From positions 2,421,447-2,485,446 of the forward strand of contig CM020620.1 of NCBI GenBank assembly GCA_009829735.1: a stretch of DNA of 64,000 nt. Reading direction: 5' to 3'. A program made the translations under genes and the position numbers. The notes beneath the pieces are model-generated. The model saw only the letters and a list, made by a program, of their open reading frames with translations, was not told where the DNA came from and ran no database searches. Numbering within the stretch: the stretch's first letter is position 1; every line of letters begins with the position of its first letter. Below, piece by piece: positions 18,671 through 27,107 of this stretch. Source of the stretch: Pyropia yezoensis. Lineage: Eukaryota; Rhodophyta; Bangiophyceae; Bangiales; Bangiaceae.

Positions 18671-19012
18671 GTTTCGCGGTGTGCTCCCCCCGATCCACGC
18701 TGTGTGCGGGGATTGAAGGGGGGGGGGGGTCAGGAGGCGGTTTGCACTGCGTCCTCGCTGTCCATGCCGTATGGGGGGGTTGTGACGAGGGAGGGGGGCG
18801 TCGAGGGGCGGGCGGCCTGCACTGCACCCCCCACAGAAGCACGCTGTGGGACGGGGGTCGACCGGGGGGGGGGGATAGGGCGGTCGGAGGGCAGTTTGCA
18901 CTGCGCCCCCGCCGTCCATCGCGAGTGGGGGAGTTGCTGCGGGGGGGGGGAGGGGGCGCCGCGGGGCGCGCGGCGTACACTGCACCCCCGCCAAACTATG
19001 CCAAGGGAGGGG
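18671..19012. repeat. G-rich degenerate tandem repeats, about 70-80 bp period
   Basis: Five imperfect units start at about 18671, 18741, 18817, 18895 and 18975. Each begins with a TTTGCACTGCG-like box, then a C-rich and a GTCCATGC-like segment, then runs of G up to 12 long. The plus strand has many G4-type runs. Long open frames across this region on both strands are explained by the composition. It lies upstream of the Myb/SANT gene, so it could be part of that element's end. Confidence 0.6.
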
Positions 19013-21451
19013 TTAGAAGGGGGAGAGGGGGCTGCTGGGGGGCTGTGGGCCGTGCCGGGGCTGCAGGTTGGGGGAGGGCCGAGAAATGGCTCTCCTGCCC
19101 CGGGTTGCTGGGCATTTCGTGCGGTGGAGGGTGGTGGCTGCCGCGAGAGAGTGGTGTTGGTTGTCACACAGAGCTTGGGGAAGAGGGGCCTGTGGCACAG
19201 AGACCCCCCTTCCCGCCTGCTGCATGACCCGACGCAGCCGCCCCGCCCCGCCGGAAAATATCCAAAGGGCTCGCGCGACCGCCGCGGGAGCACCACGTCG
19301 AGCGCACACTCGACTGTCCAATGACATGTATCGTGGGGAGACTGTGGCAGGGGGGATTTAGGCAATGGGGACTGTTTGTAGGTGGCGACCTGGTGGCACA
19401 ACGCCCGAACACACACCTCCCTTGCAGGCGGATGATAAAGACCACCTCGCGTCGGCGCCATGACGGCCTCACACTTTTCCGTTACGTAATGCCCGCCTCC
19501 GGCGGCGTGACACCATGGCCTGCCGTGAGGGAGCTCCCCCCCTCTGTGTCTCGTCCTGGTGGGAAACGCTCGCCATATCGGCTCGAAAGCCATCAGAACG
19601 GTCCTCCCGCCAATCAGAACCGAGGCTTCCGGGCGAGGGGGGAGGGCGGACGTGCTGAGCGCACAGAGCCCGAGGGAAGGACGATGTGGTGTCTGCAAGA
19701 GAGGCTGACGCGAGAGAGAGAGAAAAGAGAGACGCAGGTGTTGCTGACTGCAAACGGACGGCTGCGGGGTCCACGCTGGTGCCACCCGAAAAATCAGCGG
19801 CTGATCCTTGTACATCGTTGGCGACCCGTGGAGTCACGCGGGAAGGGAACGCAGGTGACATGGTTGCCATAGGAGACACCGCGACACACCCACACTAGCA
19901 CCCCCCCACCAAAACCCCCTGTATACGGGGAGACTACGGCCAATGCGGCGGGTCAAAGCCAGTGTTCCACCCGTTTCTCCCCCCCCACGTCGCGCGGACG
20001 AGCACATAGGGGGAGATCCGAGCCAGATTGCGACGCGTGCGCCGATCGTCGAGAAAATTGTACGGTTTCGGGCCCTTTTGGGGGCCATGATTGCGATCGA
20101 CAGCGTAGTTGCGCTCTACGTGTCACGTTTGATCGCCCAAGAAACGCTTCGGAAGGATACGATCGCAGGCGATCCAGGAGGCTCGGACAGTATCTCCCCC
20201 GCCAAGATACCGCGCTTCGGTGGTCCCTGTGAAATATTCTAATGGGATTGGGCTTTGGTCCGGCACGGTGTTGCAATGGCTCCGAAAATTTACGCCCGAT
20301 TTTGCCGCCCTCTGACATCGTTCTACACAAGTCCTGCCCCCTCGGTTGGGGAAGCACGGTTTTGTTTGGTCGTCCAGTCACAAGCCGCCGCGTGCTCCCA
20401 TTTCAGCCTTAAATGAAATTCGCTTGGTCTTGGCCTCACTGTTGAAGGGTCTGCTCCTAGCACAAAATACTATGCATTTCCTGAGAAAAAAGTTTCAGCA
20501 CAGATTTCTGGGTTGCCGAGAGCGTATCTGACGCTGCAAGATACGCGAAGAAAAATCCTGCCGAGCCAGGGAACTGACTCTAAAATACTTTTTGAATGCA
20601 TGTTTTGCCGTGCTGCAACACTCTTGCAATGCGTTGTGGCGGAACTATTTAACGCACTCATGTCGCCGACACTATCCAGGATATAATCTCGGGATTAGAG
20701 AGTATCAGCAACTCGAATATGGGTCGGTGGCGCGGGTCGGGGACACGTTTCGCCCGGATCACGCCCCCCGGCCCACGATTGGCGTCCAATAAATGGCTAT
20801 CTACCCCTGCATACCCACGTTAAAAGCCGGTATTGCCTGGCCGTCAGAGGCGGTCAAGTGCGCCAAGTGACATGCTGCAGAGCTGTTGGATTCGAATAAG
20901 GACCGTTCTCGTAACCGTCCGACACAGCCTCACGGCACCCGCCGGGGGCTGGAGCGCTCAGGGCGCCACGCCAGCCCTGCATCGCGGTGCCCACCCTGTA
21001 CGCCCGCCCAGCCCCGCCTTGCGATGCCCTGCCTGTCCACCCGCCCCGCTCTGCCTCTCAGTGCCCGCCCCGGGCACCGACCTCACCCCGCCCCATGGTG
21101 CTCGGCCGGCGCACGCCGTCTGTTTCTTTGCTTTGTGAATGTGGACCAAGAGTATGCGTCGCAGCCGCGTGCGACGTTGGCGCAGCGCTCCAAGAGCAAA
21201 GTCCCGAATGGCCACCATTCCTGCAGAGAGAGCTGCTCGGGCGATGACAGGAAGCGCGCACAGCTCCCGGCACCCTCAAGGTCGCGGCCAGCATGGGGAC
21301 GACGAATGGATGTGGCTGAACGGCCGATCCCGCTCCCTCAGAACAGCGATCCATGGCAAAAGTGAAAGAGTGCGGGAAGACCGCAGGAGAAGTTACAGGC
21401 GGGAACTTCTTCGCGAGGCCATTTGCAGTCACACCGTTTTCTCCCGACATG
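19013..21451. other. No gene recognised
   Basis: This is unique-looking DNA that falls from very high GC (to about 19.7 kb) to moderate GC. It has a purine GA-rich run near 19710-19735. Several frames of 60-180 codons are open, but none shows a known domain or a counterpart elsewhere in the window. Confidence 0.4.
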
Positions 21452-21456
21452 CTGAT

Positions 21457-22027
21457 TGTAGCATCCCTGGCCCCGACTTGGCGCCGACCCGGGATTGCGA
21501 CCAGAGGGCACCAGGTGCCAGAACACGACCGCGGTGTGGTGATGGTTTGCGGCCGTGGCCCGTGCCCGGCACTGGGATGCGGTGGACTACGCTACCCACA
21601 CGTGAGAGAGGGATTTCTGATGGGTTTTCGCATATTTGTGAGGGACTTGATTTGAGAGAATTTGAGTGTGAAATGAGTGAGTGGGAATAGAATTAGTAGT
21701 GATCGTGGCCCCCGACCTGAGGAGGTTAGACTCGGGTCGGGGCCACTCGGGGGTATGGGGGGGCTACCTGGCCAACGTGCCGAGGCTCCCCCAGATGCAC
21801 GTTAAGAGGGACAGCGAGGCGCCCTTGGCCCGCGCCCTCAGGAGAAAGACAACTTCGCGTTTGCTTTCCTCTTCCCCGTGTGCACTACCGTGCGTATCTG
21901 TTTGCTCTGCGAGCAGGCACGTGAGGCAACATGCATACCACTCTCGTAGTTCCCCTTTCTGTGTTACCTGTCCCTTCCCCCTGAGGGATATTGACGCGTG
22001 TCTGAGAGGATCGAGTTTTATACCACT
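21457..22027 (+). repeat. Solo LTR of family B (571 bp)
   Basis: It is similar along its length to the B LTRs at 24566 and 33644 but has many substitutions, and its last base is T instead of A. Perfect 5-bp duplications CTGAT flank it (21452-21456 and 22028-22032). No primer site or internal region follows. This is the product of recombination between the LTRs of a full element older than B. Confidence 0.93.
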
Positions 22028-22032
22028 CTGAT

Positions 22033-23624
22033 GCACATAATGGGTACAAAGGTGGGTCGCTGTCCGTGGGTTGACGACCCACATTTTACCCACATTTGGT
22101 ACCCATGTCGCACTTGCTGATACTTTCTCATGTTCTCAGGAAAGTTCTGGCTTCAGTTCTCACGGCTGCTCTAAGAGCAGCTTGTACCCTGTTAGTAGTT
22201 AACGAGTACTTTTCCCCCGTACCGCTCTCGCGACCAACTTGCGTTGTTCGCCCGGATTGTAAGCGTGCAACTGAAAGTTGCTGAGGCACAGGAGTGGACG
22301 TACCAGGCCTGCTGGTTCCACGGCTTCGCCGCCAACTCATCGAGAAATTGTGAACGCGTGTATGGCGAAGTAGCTTGCCACCCATCTCGGGCATTCTCAA
22401 AGAAGAGTTGACTTCCACCGTGGCCCACCATCGCCCGGATATGAGCGGTGGCTGTGGCGACTCCGGCAGCCACCACCCAAGCTGTCTAAAGCCACAAGCT
22501 GCAGCAGCCTGCTAATCCTCCCGCGTCTCTGAAAAGACGAGAGTCGCGTCAGGCAAGACTGTTCCGGCTCAGAACCTGCACGCCAAAACGCGAACAGCGC
22601 ATGATGCAGAGCGAACACCACAATATGCGTCCCAAATCGTTGCGCCTAATACGTGCACTACTGTTTCGCTGTGAGCAACATCTCTCAGAGTTCTACATCG
22701 CCCAGACCAGTCGTTATAGCACCTACTTGTCATCACACCACACATGTCAACCCTAACGCTCCGGTCTCGAACGGGCACACCATACCAAAGCCGCGCGAGT
22801 AACTGTCTGCACGAAAACACACAGCGCAAGCAACCATCCACCCGGCAGCCAACCCGGCCACATCTTCAACAGGTCTTCACCATTCAAGAAACGCTGACCA
22901 TTTGGTCTCGTTCAGATCGTAGATATTGTTTTTCTCAAGAATTTCAGCTTAAGATATACCTCCACGCCTTCAGAAACTGCGAGTCGCAGACTTGCAAGAA
23001 TATCCCGACCAGCTCCCGTCATCACTGTCCCAGGCTCCCCTCGCTTAGAATCTCTGAACGGTTCTCAGAAGGATTCCGAGAAAAAAATAATGTGCGCCGA
23101 TCATTCTTGTCAACACTCTTCCTCGTGACTTTCGAATAGTTCGCAGACCGGTTCAACAACTCTTGGTGAAATGCCAAAAACTTATTTCTGAGAAGAAATA
23201 TCACGGATGTACTTGAGAATGTATTGAATGCAATGTCACCTTTTTGTTGAATGGGTGATCTTGAGTACTCTTCGTATTGTTTGGTTATTAAACCGTTCCG
23301 AAATACTGTTTTTGAAGAGTTTCGCACGCCACTGAGTGGCTAGACAGCGGTATCAGGCCCATTTGCAGTTCCGCTTCGTAGAAACATCACGCCGTTATAA
23401 CGCGCTCTGGGCTTCGAAAGGACGCACGCACGGTCGTTACAGTGGACCGCATCAAATACGTAGTTATCTGATACAATGCTGACAGTTCGCCTGCACAATC
23501 CCACCAAAAAAAGGGGTTCGGCTTGCTCCGTGCTTTGCGGGGTGCGTGGCGGCGCTCGACCACCCGGGCGCACCTGGTGTGATGCAGCTGCTCCCTTGTT
23601 CTTGATGTGCAAATTACCACAGTG
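22033..23624. other. No gene recognised
   Basis: This is moderate-GC DNA between the solo LTR and element C. Open frames (for example 22744-23139) show no known domain. AT-rich stretches near 23080-23320 contain no TIR or tRNA that I can see. Confidence 0.4.
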
Positions 23625-23629
23625 GACCC

Positions 23630-24273
23630 TGTGGCGTTCTGAGCCCCTGGGACCGTTGGAACTCGGGAGACTGACTTGGGACCCGGCTGGCAGCGTTACG
23701 TGGAACCACGCGCTGGCCGAGGATCCCTGCATCGGTGGCCCGGGGCAGTGGCGACACGCCCGGTGCCCTGATTGGTCACCCGGAGCGGTGGACTTTCCGG
23801 GTTGGGGCATACTGACCTTGGGGTTATTTGTTTGATTTTTCGCATTTGTTTTCCTTGCGTGATTTCGTGTCTTTCCCCTTTTTCCCACTGGGTTTTTTTC
23901 GGGGATTGACATTTGTGTGTGGGGAGATTTCGCTTGCTTTTTGTGTGTTAGCCCCGTCAGCGGCCGGTGCCTTGCTGGCACTTGGCCCGCTCGGGGCGCC
24001 CTCTGGGGGCCTCGCTCAGGGCCCCTGGAGGGGCCAGGGGGGGAGGTTCTTGAGGGGTGCTCCGGGGTTCTCCCCGGGGCCATCTTGTAAAATCAACAGT
24101 ACTTTGGGTTCCTTCTCCCTCGGGCTTTTGTCCTGTTTACCTTTGCCTCGTATCGTGGCGGGCGAGTGGATCAGCAAGGGCTCTTACCTGTTCCATCCTG
24201 GGCTTCTGACTGTGGTCTCTGTGTGTGTGGTTGTGGTTTCCGGGTCTGGGAATCTGGGTCCCATTACGCTACA
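23630..24273 (+). repeat. C 5' LTR (644 bp)
   Basis: It begins TGTGGCGTTC and ends GCTACA, and repeats at 41650-42293 with one difference. The primer site follows after four bases. Confidence 0.96.
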
Positions 24274-24277
24274 TTTA

Positions 24278-24294
24278 TGGTGGAGCAGCAGGGG
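24278..24294 (+). other. C primer-binding site
   Basis: TGGTGGAGCAGCAGGGG lies four bases after the 5' LTR and is identical to the site in B, A2 and D1. Confidence 0.9.
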
Positions 24295-24414
24295 AGGGCG
24301 TTACTCTTCTTCCGTATCGGGACAGCCTTCTTGTTTCTTTGTGGCGTTTGGTTCCTTGGTTCCCGTTTCTAGTAACGAGATCGTTTGGTTCAGGTCGAGT
24401 GCCGCACGGCCAAC

Positions 24415-24565
24415 ATGACGGACCCTGTCCCTTCGGGTAGTCGGGGCCGTGGTGCGCCGTCGGACGTTTCGATGGTTACTCCCGCTGGCCGTGGCCGCGG
24501 CGGTCCCTTGGGTCCGTCGAACCGTGGTAGAGGCGGGCCGACAATGATTCCTCGTCGGGGGACAG
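24415..24565 (+). pseudogene. gag: C gag, N-terminal part (cut by B)
   Basis: The ATG at 24415 opens a frame of 50 codons with Arg/Gly repeats (SRGRG, GRGRGG, NRGRGG), a typical RNA-binding RGG composition. The frame runs into element B. Across the insertion it matches the phase of the gag frame at 34221 onward, so this is the true start of C gag. A TGA at 34292-34294 separates it from the capsid part. Confidence 0.65.
24561..24565. repeat. Target-site duplication GACAG of B
   Basis: GACAG before the left B LTR is repeated at 34216-34220 directly after the right B LTR. This proves that B inserted as a unit into C. Confidence 0.96.
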
Positions 24566-25137
24566 TGTAGCATCCCTGGCCCCGACTTGGCGCCGACCCG
24601 GGACTGCAACCAGAGGGCACCAGGTGCCAGAACACGCCCGCCGTGTGGCGATGGTTGGCGGCCGTGGCCCGTGCCCGGCACTGGGATGCGGTGGACTACG
24701 CTATCCACACGCGAGAGAGGGATTTCTGATGTGTTTTTGCATATTTGTGAGGGACTTGATTTGAGAGAATTTGAGTGCGAGATTAGTGAGTGGGAATAGA
24801 ATTAGTAGTGATAGTGGCCCCCGACCTGACGAGGTTAGACTCGGGTCGGGGCCACTCGGGGTTATGGGGGGGCTACCGGGCCAACGTGCCGAGGCTCCCC
24901 CAGATGCACGTTAAGAGGGACAGCGAGGCGCCCTCGGCCCGCGCCCTCAGGGAAAAAGACAACTGCGCGTTTGCTTTCCTCTTCCCCGTGTGCACTACCG
25001 TGCGTATCTGTTTGCCCTGCAAGCAGGCACGTGAGGCAACAGGCATACCATTCTCGTAGTTCCCCTTTCTGCGTTACCTGTCCCTTTCCCCCGAGGGCTA
25101 TTGACACGTGTCTGAGAGGATCGAGTTTTATACCACA
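24566..25137 (+). repeat. B 5' LTR (572 bp)
   Basis: It begins TGTAGCATCC and ends ATACCACA. It contains an imperfect hairpin, GTGGCCCCCGACC...GGTCGGGGCCAC, around 24815-24858, which is also in the 3' LTR and in the solo LTR. Confidence 0.97.
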
Positions 25138-25141
25138 TATT

Positions 25142-25158
25142 TGGTGGAGCAGCAGGGG
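25142..25158 (+). other. B primer-binding site
   Basis: TGGTGGAGCAGCAGGGG lies four bases after the LTR, the same 17-mer as in the other families. Confidence 0.9.
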
Positions 25159-25346
25159 ATTGGAGTGTTTGAGAAGAGACATTTGGGAGCAGCGGTTGCG
25201 TTGTTCCTATTCTGTCTTTTTCTGTGGTTTGGGAATTATTTGCACCCGTTCACGGGAACCCCATTCCTGGCTCTCCAACCCCTCTCTTGTGGTCTTGCGA
25301 TCTTTGGACACGCAGGTAACTGGACTGTGGCTGTCAAGAGACCAAC

Positions 25347-27107
25347 ATGGCTACCCTCCCTGGCACGACGGTGCCCGAAGGGGTAGACCCCGCGTCCCTT
25401 GACGCATCCCTGGTCACCGCGGGGGACGGTGCCCAACCCGGCGTTCTCCCTACGGGTGAAGCAGACCTGGGCGTGACATCCGGTAGTGGACTGGAGTCTA
25501 CAGGCGGCCAAGTACCCCCTGCTTTCGTTCCTCCGGCTGTTCCTCCTGTGGGAGCCACCCCGGGGTCAACGGCGTTTGAGTCCGCTCGCAGCAGACGTCT
25601 CCCTCCTGTCGGTTCTACTCTTCAACCTCCAGGGATAGCCCCTGGTGTGTTTACTCCTGGACCCACACATGGCAGCTGGGTGTATACACCTCTTCCTGTG
25701 GGCACTAGCAGTGCCAGAGGCACCGCTATGACTGGTTCTACGGGTCTTCCTGAGACTTCGACTCCTGGGACCGGCCAAGCTTTTCCTCCCCTTGCGTCCT
25801 ATGGGGCGGGGAGCTCCAAGACCGGTGACCGGAGCAGCCGTAGGCGTCGGCGTCGTCGCCGCCGCTCTAGCACCAGCGAGACCAGTTCCTCCAGCTCTGA
25901 GGAGGGATATGACTGGGATGCATCTCCCGGTCCTACCCGGCGCAGGCTAGTCGAGTTCGACTTCCCTGCCCACCAAGTGGGAGATGCCACCCTGAACAAG
26001 GTCACGTATTGGGGTAACTACCGGCTGGAGAACCAAGACCAAGGTTACACCCGGAAGATGGCCAAGAAGATGGCATCCCTGAACCGGCGAATGCAGCCGA
26101 GCTTTGGGGGGCATCCTAAGTTTTCCGGGAAGAGACCGGCGCTTATCTTTGCCTTCCTGCGCCGGTTTGTCAAGGCATGCAATGACAACGATGTGTCCGA
26201 GGGCAAGGCTCTCTATCTCCTGGTTAACTTCATGACCGGAGAAGCGGAACAGCGGTTTGCACAGGTTCTACCAGACTCTGCCGGGCACATTGTTGGACGT
26301 ACCGTCGCGAGTTATCCGGAGGCGGTCAACTGGCTCCTGTCCAACTACGCAGACGCGGACTCCCTGCGTAAGGCAGTCGGTAGGCTGAACCGGGCAACCA
26401 TGGAGAGACAAGAGACTCCAGAGGCGTTCGCCCGTCGTGTCCGGGAGATGAGCGATGCTTGTGGCAACGTTTACCCTGAGGACAGGCTCAAGATGATCTT
26501 CTCGGAGGGGCTTCCTGAATATCTTCAAGTGGATGCGGAGAACTACAACCAGGAACATCAAGAACATACCTTCCAGCAGTTGATGGCCTATACCCAGGGC
26601 AAGCACCGGCAAGCCAAGGCCCTCCAGGCTCCTATGGTATCAACCCCCAAGCCGTTGTCGCGAGTTCGTCCCGGACCCGACAAGTATAAGGGAGGTGATA
26701 ACCCTGTACCGGTACTCGCAGTTGGCGAGGCCTCACCCATGGAGTCAAGGGACAAGTGGGGCGGCTTCGTTTCTAAGGAGCAACCTTCCCTGGTCGCCCC
26801 CAAGCAGATCAGGAACCAGCGGTTCCGGTCTTGCTGGCTGTGCCAGAAGGAGGATCATATGTCCTACCAGTGCCCGACCATTCCCGAGGATCTCCAGGAG
26901 AAACTCAAGCGTCAAGGACTGGTGTTTACAAAGGCGGTCAACTGGGCTGACCGGCGGGCACCCTCCAAGATGGACAAGGCACAGGTACATGCCATCCGAG
27001 TGGCAACCTTACAGAGCATCACGGAGGCTCTGGCAAGGGAAGCTCCTACGGACTTTGACCTGGAGACCGAAACCTCTAAGGACTCCTCGGAGCCGGGAAA
27101 CGAGTAG
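25347..27107 (+). CDS. gag: B gag (capsid/nucleocapsid)
   Basis: This intact 586-codon frame starts at ATG 25347 (ACCAACATGG context). The N-terminal third is Pro/Gly/Ser/Thr-rich, followed by an Arg cluster (RSSRRRRRRRRRSS) and a Ser-rich acidic patch. The capsid-like region has HPKFSGKRPALIFAFLRRFVKAC and NDNDVSEGKALYL motifs that match C and D. A CCHC zinc knuckle (CWLCQKEDHMSYQC) lies at 26832-26873. The frame ends PGNE-stop, with the frameshift heptamer just before. The protein forms the particle and binds element RNA. Confidence 0.94.
   Translation: MATLPGTTVPEGVDPASLDASLVTAGDGAQPGVLPTGEADLGVTSGSGLESTGGQVPPAFVPPAVPPVGATPGSTAFESARSRRLPPVGSTLQPPGIAPGVFTPGPTHGSWVYTPLPVGTSSARGTAMTGSTGLPETSTPGTGQAFPPLASYGAGSSKTGDRSSRRRRRRRRRSSTSETSSSSSEEGYDWDASPGPTRRRLVEFDFPAHQVGDATLNKVTYWGNYRLENQDQGYTRKMAKKMASLNRRMQPSFGGHPKFSGKRPALIFAFLRRFVKACNDNDVSEGKALYLLVNFMTGEAEQRFAQVLPDSAGHIVGRTVASYPEAVNWLLSNYADADSLRKAVGRLNRATMERQETPEAFARRVREMSDACGNVYPEDRLKMIFSEGLPEYLQVDAENYNQEHQEHTFQQLMAYTQGKHRQAKALQAPMVSTPKPLSRVRPGPDKYKGGDNPVPVLAVGEASPMESRDKWGGFVSKEQPSLVAPKQIRNQRFRSCWLCQKEDHMSYQCPTIPEDLQEKLKRQGLVFTKAVNWADRRAPSKMDKAQVHAIRVATLQSITEALAREAPTDFDLETETSKDSSEPGNE
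27095..27101 (+). other. Putative -1 frameshift heptamer GGGAAAC (B)
   Basis: It reads CCG GGA AAC GAG TAG in the gag frame. The -1 frame (GGG AAA CGA GTA) is open from here into protease, and no ATG precedes the protease region in that frame. Confidence 0.75.

Noticed and set aside
18357-18980. Upstream extension of the Myb/SANT frame to 18980, and the overlapping plus-strand ORFs of about 300-445 codons at 17.9-19.3 kb
   Set aside because: They cross the G/C-rich tandem repeats and consist of Gly/Pro/Arg runs. The other frame starting at 18357 has a good start context and non-random repeats.
18730-19815. 361-codon minus-strand ORF
   Set aside because: Low-complexity composition, no recognisable domain, and overlap with the G-rich repeats.
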